Source of the DNA: Acidimicrobiaceae bacterium
Lineage (GTDB): Bacteria; Actinomycetota; Acidimicrobiia; Acidimicrobiales; RAAP-2
Reading direction: 5' to 3'
DNA length: 12,860 nt
Assembly (NCBI GenBank): GCA_003135595.1
Contig: PLCI01000108.1
Span: forward strand, 8,265-21,124
Shown here: positions 6,128-12,860 of the stretch, piece by piece
Position numbering within the stretch: the first letter of the stretch is position 1
Layout of the letters: each line of letters opens with the position of its first letter
The notes under the pieces: generated by a model
Seen by the model: only the letters and a program-made list of their open reading frames with translations
Told to the model about the DNA's origin: nothing
Databases searched by the model: none
Translations under genes and position numbers: made by a program

Positions 6128-7322
6128 AGAGCGCCCCGACGATCAGCGTGCCGTTGTGGCCGCCGAAGCCGAAGGAGTTGGACAGCACGACGCGCCGCTC
6201 GATCGTCCTCGGCGTGGCGAGCACGACGTCGAGGTCGAGGGCGGGGTCGACGTCGGTCGTGCCGGCAGTCGGGGGGATCACGCCGTGGGCGACGGTGAGC
6301 ACCGAAACGACCGCCTCGATGGCCCCCGCGGCGCCAAGGCTGTGGCCGAGGTAGCCCTTGACCGACGTCACGGGCGGCACGCCGTCGGTGAAGACCGCGT
6401 GCAGCGCCTTGGACTCGGCGAGGTCGTTGAGCGGCGTCGACGTCCCGTGCGCGTTGACGTGGCCGATGTCGCCCGGCACACAGGACGCGTCCTCCAGGGC
6501 GAGCTCGATGCACGAGATCGCCCCGGTTGCCTCCGGGTCGGGCGCGGTGATGTGGTACGCGTCCGCGGTGCTCGCCCCGCCGAGGACCTCGGCGTAGATG
6601 GTGGCACCGCGGGCCGTGGCGTGGTCGAGGGACTCCAGCACGAGCGCTGCGCCACCCTCGCCGAGGACGAAGCCGTCGCGCGCCACGTCGAAGGGCCGCG
6701 ACACGCCCGTCCGCGAGAGGGCGGTCATGTTCCGGAAGCCCGCGAAGGCGATCTGCTCGGTCGCCGACTCGCCGCCGCCGGTCAGCATCACGTCGCAGCG
6801 ACCCTGTGCGATCAGCCGGGCCGCGTCGATCACCGCGTGGGTCCCCGCCGCGCACGCGGTGGTCACGGTCTGGCATGGCCCGCGCATCCCGAATCGCAGC
6901 GACACCGCCGCGGCGCCGGCGTTCGGCATCAGCATGGGGATGAAGAACGGCGACACGCGCTCCGGGCCGCGCTCGCGGAGCACCGTCAGCTGCTCGATCA
7001 TCGAGGCGATCCCCCCGACCCCGGTCGCGAACAGCACCCCGGCGCGTCCGGGGTCGGCGAACTCGAGGTTCGCGTCTCGGTGCGCCTCGATCGCCGACGC
7101 GAGGGTGTACTGGGAGAAGCGGTCGAGGCGGCGCGCATCCTTGGTGCCGAACAGCGCCTCGGGGTCGAACTGCCGGACGAGCGCGGACTCCGGGTCGACG
7201 CCCTCGCACAGGACCTTGAAGAGGACGTCCGCGCCGACGCCCGCGGCGGTCACCGCGCCGACGCCGGTGACGACCACCCGGCGGCCCTCGACGGGCCCGT
7301 CGGGACCCGTGACGACACGCAT
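6126..7322 (-). CDS. fabF: 3-oxoacyl-[acyl-carrier-protein] synthase II (KAS II)
   Basis: FabF condenses malonyl-ACP with a growing acyl-ACP in fatty-acid elongation. The 398-residue product has the complete KAS II active site: nucleophile C157 in TACAAGTHAV, H292 in NAHGTSTPLND, and K322 and H327 in VKGYLGHSLGAAGA. The C-terminal NSFGFGGHNG loop is present. The ATG at 7322 was chosen because the thiolase-fold N-terminus (RRVVVTGVGAV) begins just after it. The frame stays open upstream, but that region is acpP. The ATG overlaps the acpP TGA by one base (TGATG), so translation is likely coupled. The stop TAG (6128-6126) touches the insertion-sequence core. Before insertion it would have shared CTAG with the trpA stop. 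Confidence 0.96.
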   Translation of the reverse strand: MRVVTGPDGPVEGRRVVVTGVGAVTAAGVGADVLFKVLCEGVDPESALVRQFDPEALFGTKDARRLDRFSQYTLASAIEAHRDANLEFADPGRAGVLFATGVGGIASMIEQLTVLRERGPERVSPFFIPMLMPNAGAAAVSLRFGMRGPCQTVTTACAAGTHAVIDAARLIAQGRCDVMLTGGGESATEQIAFAGFRNMTALSRTGVSRPFDVARDGFVLGEGGAALVLESLDHATARGATIYAEVLGGASTADAYHITAPDPEATGAISCIELALEDASCVPGDIGHVNAHGTSTPLNDLAESKALHAVFTDGVPPVTSVKGYLGHSLGAAGAIEAVVSVLTVAHGVIPPTAGTTDVDPALDLDVVLATPRTIERRVVLSNSFGFGGHNGTLIVGAL

Positions 7323-7561
7323 CAGAGCTTGGAGGTCACCAGGTTGAACGCCTCGCCGACCGTCGAGATCCCCTCGAGCTCGGTCTCGTCGACCTCGATG
7401 TCGAACGCCTCTTCGAGCGCCATCACGAGCTCCACGAGGTCGAGGCTGTCCGCATCGAGGTCGTCGGCGAAGGACGCGGACGTGACGACCTTGTCCTCGG
7501 GCACGGCGAGCACCTCGACGGCGCATGCCTGGAACTTCGAAAACGCCTCATCGCGATCCAC
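7322..7561 (-). CDS. acpP: Acyl carrier protein
   Basis: The acyl carrier protein carries fatty-acid intermediates on a phosphopantetheine arm attached to a serine. The 79-residue acidic protein has that serine as S39 in DLDADSLDLVELVMALEE, with the usual four-helix pattern and the acidic recognition helix EEAFDIEVDETE. The GTG start at 7561 is set by a strong AGGAGG five bases upstream. It lies between fabG (69-base gap) and fabF (one-base overlap), as expected for a type II fatty-acid synthase set. Having its own strong ribosome binding site fits the high level of ACP that cells need. Confidence 0.96.
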   Translation of the reverse strand: MDRDEAFSKFQACAVEVLAVPEDKVVTSASFADDLDADSLDLVELVMALEEAFDIEVDETELEGISTVGEAFNLVTSKL

Positions 7562-7566
7562 TGATC

Positions 7567-7572
7567 CCTCCT
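7567..7572 (-). promoter_or_regulatory. Ribosome binding site of acpP
   Basis: AGGAGG on the minus strand, five bases before the GTG at 7561. It is stronger than any site seen at the other fab genes and decides the acpP start. Confidence 0.8.
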
Positions 7573-7630
7573 CGTTGTCGTTCCTACCGTAGTTCCGGGG
7601 AGCCGCGCAGCGGCTGCCGCGGGTACCTCG

Positions 7631-8344
7631 TCACAGCCCCATCGCGAGGCCGCCGTCGACGGGCAGGACCGCGCCCGTCACGTACGACGCGTCGGGCGAG
7701 GCGAGGAAGCCGACGACTCCGGCGACCTCGGCGGGGGTGGCGACCCTGCCGAGCGGGACCTGGGACGTCATCAGCCCGAGCAGCTCCGCGCCCATCGCCT
7801 GGGTCATCTCGGTGTCGACGAGCCCGGGCGCCACGACGTTCACGGTCACGCCTCGTGACGCGACCTCGCGGGCCAGTGCCCGGGCGAGCCCCACGAGGCC
7901 GGCCTTTGACGCCGCGTAGTTGGCCTGCCCGGGGAGCCCCACGAACGCGCCCACCGAGCTCACGAGCACGATCCGACCGGCATGGGCGCGAATCATTCGA
8001 CGCATCGCGCGCCGCGCGCAGTAGAACGCCCCGCTCAGGTTGACGTCGAGCACGCGCTGCCACGCGTCGTCGCTCATCCGGAGCGCGAGCTGGTCCAAGG
8101 CAATGCCCGCGTTGCACACGAGGACCTCGCAGTCCCCGAGCCCCGACTCGACCTCGTCGAACGCCGTGTCGACCGCACCCGGGTCCGCGACGTCGCAGGT
8201 CGCCACGAGCGACGCGCCCGCGACGGCAGCACCGCTCGACGAGAGTCCCGCGACCTTGTCGCCTCGCTCGGCGAACCACTGCGCGCACGCGAGGCCGATC
8301 CCGCGGCTGGCCCCCGTGACGACGACGACGCGACCGTCGCTCAC
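7631..8344 (-). CDS. fabG: 3-oxoacyl-[acyl-carrier-protein] reductase
   Basis: FabG reduces 3-oxoacyl-ACP to 3-hydroxyacyl-ACP with NADPH. It is a 237-residue short-chain dehydrogenase with the cofactor loop TGASRGIG (10-17), NAG (78-80), and catalytic N102, S130, Y143 and K147 (VLVSSVGAF...NYAASKAG). The C-terminus has NVVAPGLVDTEM and VTGAVLPVDGG, typical of FabG. The GTG at 8344 overlaps the fabD stop by GTGA and sits just before the Rossmann strand, which decides the start. Other short-chain reductases share these motifs. The FabG call rests on the position between fabD and acpP. Confidence 0.94.
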   Translation of the reverse strand: MSDGRVVVVTGASRGIGLACAQWFAERGDKVAGLSSSGAAVAGASLVATCDVADPGAVDTAFDEVESGLGDCEVLVCNAGIALDQLALRMSDDAWQRVLDVNLSGAFYCARRAMRRMIRAHAGRIVLVSSVGAFVGLPGQANYAASKAGLVGLARALAREVASRGVTVNVVAPGLVDTEMTQAMGAELLGLMTSQVPLGRVATPAEVAGVVGFLASPDASYVTGAVLPVDGGLAMGL

Positions 8345-9252
8345 GACGACGCCGGCAGGTCCGCGAGGTCGTCGGGCTCGCCGACGCTGATCACCTCGAC
8401 GTCCTCGCGAATCCGCCTGATCAGACCCTGAAGGACCTGGCCGGGCCCGCACTCGACGACCGTGGAGCCGGCCGGCAGTGCCCACACGCATTCGTCGAAC
8501 CGCACGGGCTCGGTGAGCTGGCGTCGGAGCAGCGTCGGCCAGTCAGCCGGGTCGCGGTGCACCGCGCCGTCGACGTTGGCGACGACTCGAGCGTGCCCCT
8601 CGTGGAAGCACGCGGCCTCGAGCGCGGGACCGAAGGCATCCACCGCGGGCGCCATCAGCTCGGTGTGGAACGCGCCACCCACCTTGAGCGGGATCGCCCG
8701 GCGGAAACCCAGCTCCTTCGCGCGCTCCGTGAACTCGTTGAGGACCGATGCCGCACCGCCGAAGACGATCTGGCCCGGGCCGTTGTAGTTGGCGACAGAG
8801 AGCCCAAGGATCGACTCGCACGCCTTGTCGGCGAGCCCGGCGTCACCGCCGATCGCCGCGACCAGGCCACCCGGCCGCACGGCGGCCGCCGCCTGCATCG
8901 CGCGGCCCCTCGCCGCGACGAGCATCGTGCCGTCGCTGCGGTCGAGCACGCCGGCGCTGACGAGGGCGGTGTACTCACCGAGGCTGTGGCCGAGGGCGTA
9001 CTCGGCCCGCGTCGCGAGGCCCGTCGCCTCGAGGATGCACAGCGACAGGGCGTACGTCGCGAGCTGGGCGTTGTCGGTCGACACGAGCTCGGACTCGGCA
9101 CCCGAGACGAGCAGCTCGCCGATCGAGAGCTCGCTGACCTCGGCTATCTGGTCGATGACCCCGAACGCCGGATGGCCGCGCCACGGGGCGCCGACGCCCA
9201 CGCGCAGGGAGCCCTGCCCGGGGAACGCGACGACGAGGTCGTTCCCGGCCAC
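8341..9252 (-). CDS. fabD: Malonyl-CoA:ACP transacylase
   Basis: FabD loads malonyl groups from malonyl-CoA onto ACP. The 303-residue product has the family's FPGQGS start (10-15), the nucleophile S90 in GHSLGEYTALVSAGVLD, R115 in AARGRAMQ, and the catalytic H196 in GGAFHTELM, with VVECGPGQVLQGLIRRI near the end. Two starts are possible: GTG at 9252, four residues before LVVAFPGQG, and an in-frame TTG at 9294, which would add 14 residues (ISVVPACPCHTAG) unlike the family. GTG 9252 was preferred on length and homology, although neither has a clear ribosome binding site. It is the first gene of the fab set. No fabH follows or precedes it here. Confidence 0.93.
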   Translation of the reverse strand: MAGNDLVVAFPGQGSLRVGVGAPWRGHPAFGVIDQIAEVSELSIGELLVSGAESELVSTDNAQLATYALSLCILEATGLATRAEYALGHSLGEYTALVSAGVLDRSDGTMLVAARGRAMQAAAAVRPGGLVAAIGGDAGLADKACESILGLSVANYNGPGQIVFGGAASVLNEFTERAKELGFRRAIPLKVGGAFHTELMAPAVDAFGPALEAACFHEGHARVVANVDGAVHRDPADWPTLLRRQLTEPVRFDECVWALPAGSTVVECGPGQVLQGLIRRIREDVEVISVGEPDDLADLPASS

Positions 9253-9418
9253 CCCCGCAGTGTGGCACGGGCACGCAGGTACAACGCTGATCAATCCAGG
9301 CGGGCGAATGTGGGATCACCCGCTCCCCTGGGTAGACCCCCGGTGGGCAACTGGATACATCTCCTGGGGAGTGCACGCACTTCTAGCGACGACGCCCGCG
9401 GCCCCGCACCCTTCCTCG

Positions 9419-9451
9419 CACGCTCCTGCAGGCAGGCTCTGCAGGAGCGTG
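9419..9451 (-). terminator. Perfect 13-bp hairpin between tRNA-Leu and fabD
   Basis: The arms at 9419-9431 and 9439-9451 are exact reverse complements (CACGCTCCTGCAG against CTGCAGGAGCGTG) around a 7-base loop. No T run follows on either strand, so it is not a classic intrinsic terminator. It lies about 60 bases past the tRNA 3' end and is probably a U-less terminator or tRNA 3' boundary. Apart from this hairpin, I see no convincing feature in the 257 bases between fabD and the tRNA. A fabD promoter must lie there, but no clear -35/-10 pair was found. Confidence 0.45.
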
Positions 9452-9509
9452 TTGCCCGTTCCCGGCGGCGTTCCGTGGCACGGTGTGTGGCGTGCGCGAT
9501 GCCTTGCGG

Positions 9510-9593
9510 TGCCCGGAGCGGGACTCGAACCCGCACGCCCCGAAGGACAGGGGCTTTTGAGGCCCCCGCGTCTGCCTATTCCGCCATCCGGGC
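9510..9593 (-). tRNA. tRNA-Leu (anticodon CAA)
   Basis: An 84-base class II tRNA. The acceptor stem pairs GCCCGGA with TCCGGGC, with discriminator A. The anticodon stem is GGGGC/GCCCC and its loop CTCAAAA gives anticodon CAA (9559-9557), which reads UUG leucine codons. A long variable arm closes on a TTCG loop, as in leucine tRNAs. The T arm is GCGGG-TTCGAGT-CCCGC. The next bases are CCG rather than CCA, so the 3' CCA is added by enzyme. The 5' end is only 28 bases from the divergent menC start. Confidence 0.96.
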
Positions 9594-9621
9594 CTCGGCG
9601 GCATCGTACAAGCGGTTCACC

Positions 9622-10689
9622 GTGACGACCTTCACGCTCTACCAGGCGACCCTGGAGCTGGCCACGAGCGTCGTCGCGGCCGACCGAGCCCATGACGTTC
9701 GCCCCACGCTGTTCCTGCGTGCGAGCGACGGGGCGCTGGAGGGCTGGTCGGAGTGCCCTGCGGCGGTGGCACGCGGCGTGGATCCGAGTGCCGACGAGCT
9801 CGTCGGCGCCCTCGGCGCACTCCTCGACCTCGACCTTGACGTCGCACGGCGCGCCGTGGACACGCCGTCGCCGGCCGCACGCGGACTGCTCGGCGCCGCC
9901 CTGCTCGACCTGGGCCTGCGACACGAGCAGCAGTCGCTGGCAGCGGCCCTCGGCGTCGCCTCGAGCGACGTCGGGTTCGCTGGTGTCGTGGGCATCCAAG
10001 CGCCCGATCTCGCGCGGGAGCGCGCCTTGGCGCTCGTCGCGCTTGGCGCGAGCCGCCTTCGGGTGAAGGTCTCGCCGCTCGCGGGTACCGAGGCGCTCAC
10101 GGCGGTGCTCGATGCCGTCGACGTCCCGGTCGCCGCGGACGCGAACGGCTCGTTCACGCCGGAAGCCGACCAGCATGGGATCGACGAGCTCCTCGCGCTT
10201 CCACTCGCGTGGCTGGAGCAGCCCTTCGCGCCGGGCCGCCTGGAGGACTCCGCGGCGCTCGCGTCAACCACGACCGTCCCGATCGGGCTCGATGAGTCGG
10301 CGACGTCGCTCCAGGCGATCCGCGAGGCAGCCCGGCTCGGGGCCGCGAGCGTCATCTGCGTTAAGCCAATGCGCTTCGGCATCCATGGCGCGCTGCGGGC
10401 ACGCCGCGAGGCCGGTCGCCTCGGCATGCGCTCCTACGTCGGCGGCTATTTCGAAGCAGGGCTCGGCCGTGCAGTGCTCGGCGCGCTGTCCGCCCTCGAC
10501 GGTGACCTCGACGGCGACGTCGTGGCGCCCTGCACCTACCTTGCGACGGACCCCTGCGCGCTCGCCGGGCCGAGTGGCGGCCGACAGCCGCTGCATGTCA
10601 CCCCTGGTTGCGGGCCGATCCCTGACGTCACCGGGATGATCGTGCGCCTCGAGCGGGACGCCAGTGAACCACCGAGGCCGCAGTCCTAG
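9622..10689 (+). CDS. menC: o-Succinylbenzoate synthase (enolase superfamily)
   Basis: MenC dehydrates SHCHC to o-succinylbenzoate in menaquinone synthesis. The 355-residue protein has the enolase-superfamily set: catalytic K149 in LRVKVSP, metal ligands D173 in AADANGSF, E199 in WLEQPF and D224 in GLDES, and the second-side lysine K248 in ICVKPMRFG. The first lysine of the usual KxK pair is arginine (R147), while the catalytic second lysine is kept. Related enzymes of this family can be N-succinylamino-acid racemases, and no other men gene is in view, so specificity is inferred. The frame runs open across the tRNA and the antisense fabD region. The GTG at 9622 is the first start after the tRNA and is followed at once by the family's N-terminus. 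Any promoter must overlap the tRNA's. Confidence 0.87.
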   Translation: MTTFTLYQATLELATSVVAADRAHDVRPTLFLRASDGALEGWSECPAAVARGVDPSADELVGALGALLDLDLDVARRAVDTPSPAARGLLGAALLDLGLRHEQQSLAAALGVASSDVGFAGVVGIQAPDLARERALALVALGASRLRVKVSPLAGTEALTAVLDAVDVPVAADANGSFTPEADQHGIDELLALPLAWLEQPFAPGRLEDSAALASTTTVPIGLDESATSLQAIREAARLGAASVICVKPMRFGIHGALRARREAGRLGMRSYVGGYFEAGLGRAVLGALSALDGDLDGDVVAPCTYLATDPCALAGPSGGRQPLHVTPGCGPIPDVTGMIVRLERDASEPPRPQS

Positions 10690-10698
10690 GATGCGCCG

Positions 10699-10995
10699 GT
10701 GCGACAGGCGGCACTCGAGCGACGGATCCGTGAGCTGCAGCTCCGCGTGCGCACCGCGCGCGAGGAGCTCGCGATCCTCGTCGAGCAGATCGAGTCGCTC
10801 GCAGAGGACGCCGAGGAGGCCCGCGTCCGCTGGCTGGTCGCCGAGACCCCGAGTGCGCAGAAGGAGTCCTCGGACGCGCACCGGCACCTCGACCTCGCCC
10901 AGCGCGCTGCGGCGGTGCTCCGCGTCGAGATCGACCAGTGCGTCGCGGACCGGGACCGCTACCTGCACGAGCTGCCCGTCTCCGCGCGCAAGTGA
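10699..10995 (+). CDS. Small coiled-coil protein of unknown function
   Basis: A 98-residue charged protein with no recognised domain. Residues 1-45 (MRQAALERRIRELQLRVRTA onward) have heptad-like spacing of leucine, isoleucine and valine with many Glu and Arg, so an alpha-helical coiled coil is likely. A second helical stretch (58-88) follows a short break around VAETPSAQKES. There is one cysteine, no signal peptide and no membrane segment. The GTG start lies 9 bases after the menC stop and no good ribosome binding site is seen. The menC, this gene and polA run in the same direction with small gaps, so they may be co-transcribed. The strong third-position GC supports real coding. A function cannot be assigned. 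Confidence 0.65.
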   Translation: MRQAALERRIRELQLRVRTAREELAILVEQIESLAEDAEEARVRWLVAETPSAQKESSDAHRHLDLAQRAAAVLRVEIDQCVADRDRYLHELPVSARK

Positions 10996-11026
10996 CACTG
11001 CTCCTCTAGCGTCCTGCAGGTGACGA

Positions 11027-11032
11027 AGAAGG
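11027..11032 (+). promoter_or_regulatory. Ribosome binding site deciding the polA start
   Basis: AGAAGG eight bases before the ATG at 11041. An in-frame GTG at 11020 would add seven residues but has no comparable site, so the ATG was preferred. Confidence 0.55.
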
Positions 11033-11040
11033 CAGTCGCC

Positions 11041-12860
11041 ATGCGCAGCGACGGACCGCTGCTCCTGCTCGACGGGATGTCGCTCGCGTTCCGCGCCTTC
11101 TTCGCGCTTCCCCCGGAGATGAAGACCAAGGACGGCGTCGTGACCAACGCCGCCTACGGGTTCATGTCGATGGTCTCGCTGCTCGTGCGTGACCACTACC
11201 CCTCGGGGGTTGCCGTTGCCTTCGACCTCCCCGGCACGACGTTCCGCGACGAGATCGTGACGGACTACAAGGGGGGCCGCGACACGACGCCACCGGAGCT
11301 CGAGCCGCAGTTCGGGATCATCGTCGACCTGCTGGCCGCGATCGCGATCCCGGTCGTGACCAAGGTCGGCTACGAGGCCGACGACGTGCTCGCGACGCTC
11401 GCCACCAAAGCGAGGGACGAGGATCGCGACGTCATCGTCGTCACCGGTGACCGGGACTGCTTCCAGCTCGTCGAGGACCCGCACGTGCGGGTCCTGTACA
11501 ACAAGCGCGGCGTGTCGGACTACTCGCTCTACGACGAGGCCGGCATCGTCGAGCGCACTGGCGTCGAGCCACGCCGATACCCCCTCTTGGCCGCGCTGCG
11601 CGGCGACCCGTCGGACAACCTCCCCGGTGTGCCCGGCGTCGGCGAGAAGACAGCCGCCAAGCTGCTCGCGCAGTTCCAGGACTTCGAGGAGCTCTTCGAT
11701 GGACTCGGCCAGCTGACCCCCAAGCTGCGCGAGTCGCTGGCGGCGAACGAGGAGCTGGCGCGTCGCAACGCCGCGGTGATGGTGCTGGTCCGCGACCTGG
11801 ACCTCGAGGTCGACCCGAGCGAGCTGAGGCTGGGGGGCTGGCGCCGAGAGCAGGGCCGTGCGGCATTCGATGCCGTCGAGATGCGCACCCAGTGGACGCG
11901 CCTCGAGGCGCTGCTCGATGACGGGCTCTTCGGCCCGAGTGCGGACACCGATGACACGCCGGTCGTCCACGAGTCGCGGCTCGTCGGCTTCAAGCCCGTG
12001 GACGACGCGTCAGCGCTCGTCGCGGCCGCGGTCAAGGGCTCCGCGCCCGTCGTCATCGAGGCCTCGCTCGACGGCGAGCGGATCGACACGCTGGTGGTCG
12101 CCGATCCCGCGACCTCGACCGCGGCGACCGTGGACGCCGGGACCCCACGGGGGGAGGCCGCACTGCGCGCCCTCGCCGGCGCACGCGTCGTCGGCCACGA
12201 CGTGAAGGCTCTCTGGCGAGCCGCGCTGGTCCGGGGGATCGACCTCGGCGTGCCTGCCGAGGACACGGCCATCGCCGCGTACCTGCTCGACTCGAGCAGC
12301 GGCCGCTACCGGCTCGAGGAGGTCTTCACGGACGCGACGGGCGACGTCGCGCCCTGGATCGCGACGTCGGGGCCCGCGACGCTCATGGACGACCCCGACG
12401 TCGCCGAGGAGGAGCTGCGCGAGCGCGCCGCCGCGATCACGGCCATCAGCGACGTGTTCGCGCCGCAGCTCGACGAGCCGGTGCACCAGGCGCTCCTGGC
12501 GGGCATGGAGCTGCCGCTGCTCCGCGTCCTCGCGCGCATGGAGGTCCGCGGCATCCGCGTGGACGCCGGCGTGCTCCGGGCCATCGCCGAGGACCTCCGC
12601 GCCGAGGCCGCCACGCTCGAGACGGCGATCCACGCGGCCGTCGGCCACGAGTTCCAGATCAACTCGACCAAGCAGCTCCAGGTCGTCCTCTACGACGAGC
12701 TCGGTCTCACGAAGGGGCGCAAGACCAAGACCGGCTACTCGACGGACGCGGCCACGCTCGAGGCGCTGCGCGGCGAGCACGAGGTCGTCGACCTGCTGCT
12801 TCGGTTCCGAGAGGTCGACAAGCTGCGCAGCACCTACGGCGAGTCGCTCGCCGCCGAGGT
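11041..12860 (+). CDS. polA: DNA polymerase I, N-terminal two thirds (3' end outside window)
   Basis: DNA polymerase I removes RNA primers and fills gaps in replication and repair. The visible 606 residues contain three parts. Residues 1-295 are the 5'-3' flap nuclease: LLLLDGMSLAFRAFF, DYKGGRDTTPPELEPQ, GYEADDVLATLA, VVTGDRDCFQLV and GDPSDNLPGVPGVGEKTA are all intact. Residues 315-475 correspond to the 3'-5' exonuclease fold, but its metal-binding motifs are degraded: the first motif reads VVIEASLDG instead of DxE, and the second GHDVKALWR lacks its aspartate. Proofreading is therefore probably absent, as in many actinobacterial PolA proteins. From residue 486 the polymerase domain begins (ELPLLRVLARMEVRGIRVD, INSTKQLQVVLYDELGL, KTKTGYSTDAATLEAL, KLRSTYGE). 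The catalytic palm lies beyond the window. Confidence 0.96.
   Translation, partial: MRSDGPLLLLDGMSLAFRAFFALPPEMKTKDGVVTNAAYGFMSMVSLLVRDHYPSGVAVAFDLPGTTFRDEIVTDYKGGRDTTPPELEPQFGIIVDLLAAIAIPVVTKVGYEADDVLATLATKARDEDRDVIVVTGDRDCFQLVEDPHVRVLYNKRGVSDYSLYDEAGIVERTGVEPRRYPLLAALRGDPSDNLPGVPGVGEKTAAKLLAQFQDFEELFDGLGQLTPKLRESLAANEELARRNAAVMVLVRDLDLEVDPSELRLGGWRREQGRAAFDAVEMRTQWTRLEALLDDGLFGPSADTDDTPVVHESRLVGFKPVDDASALVAAAVKGSAPVVIEASLDGERIDTLVVADPATSTAATVDAGTPRGEAALRALAGARVVGHDVKALWRAALVRGIDLGVPAEDTAIAAYLLDSSSGRYRLEEVFTDATGDVAPWIATSGPATLMDDPDVAEEELRERAAAITAISDVFAPQLDEPVHQALLAGMELPLLRVLARMEVRGIRVDAGVLRAIAEDLRAEAATLETAIHAAVGHEFQINSTKQLQVVLYDELGLTKGRKTKTGYSTDAATLEALRGEHEVVDLLLRFREVDKLRSTYGESLAAE

Noticed and set aside
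6156..7592. Long open frame on + opposite fabF and acpP (478 codons).
   Set aside because: Antisense shadow of strongly supported fabF and acpP. The translation is low in complexity, rich in Arg, Gly and Asp, and matches nothing recognisable.
8557..10689. A 710-codon open frame on + reaching from within fabD through the tRNA to the end of menC.
   Set aside because: Only the part from 9622 resembles a protein family. The upstream part is antisense to fabD and crosses a tRNA gene, an effect of high GC and few stops.

Overview
The window is a high-GC bacterial chromosome segment, most likely from an actinobacterium. The evidence is dense GTG starts in GTGA stop/start overlaps, actinobacterial-looking Trp, Fab and PolA proteins, and a tRNA-Leu without an encoded CCA. 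Placement in the Acidimicrobiia is a guess from gene style, not something the sequence proves.

Layout. Positions 3-4670 (+) hold the distal part of a tryptophan operon: the end of trpE, a YgfZ/GcvT-like folate-binding gene, then trpC, trpF, trpB and trpA. Four of the five junctions are 4-base GTGA overlaps. trpD and trpG are not between these genes. Positions 4669-6127 are a complete IS110-family insertion sequence. Positions 6126-9252 (-) are a type II fatty-acid synthesis cluster transcribed fabD-fabG-acpP-fabF, convergent with trp. A tRNA-Leu(CAA) (9510-9593, -) lies upstream of fabD, with a strong hairpin between them. Then on + come menC (o-succinylbenzoate synthase, menaquinone pathway), a small coiled-coil protein of unknown function, and the first two thirds of polA, which runs off the window.

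The most interesting part is the IS110 element. The 221 non-coding bases between trpA and the transposase fold on paper into a bridge RNA: a 5' stem-loop, a target-binding loop and a donor-binding loop. All four expected guide segments can be matched to the element ends and to the flanking target (6 to 10 nt each). The matches fix the boundaries at a CT core (4667-4668 and 6126-6127). Removing the element rebuilds a target in which the convergent trpA and fabF genes ended on one shared CTAG, each with a TAG stop. The insertion turned trpA's stop from TAG into TAA and left both proteins unchanged. The right end carries a perfect TTGACA that, in a circular form, would sit 18 nt from a TCTAAT made at the joined ends, about 6 nt before the predicted 5' end of the bridge RNA.

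The other genes are housekeeping metabolism (Trp, fatty acids, menaquinone, DNA repair and replication). The insertion sequence is the only mobile DNA recognised. No CRISPR array, prophage or defence cluster was seen.
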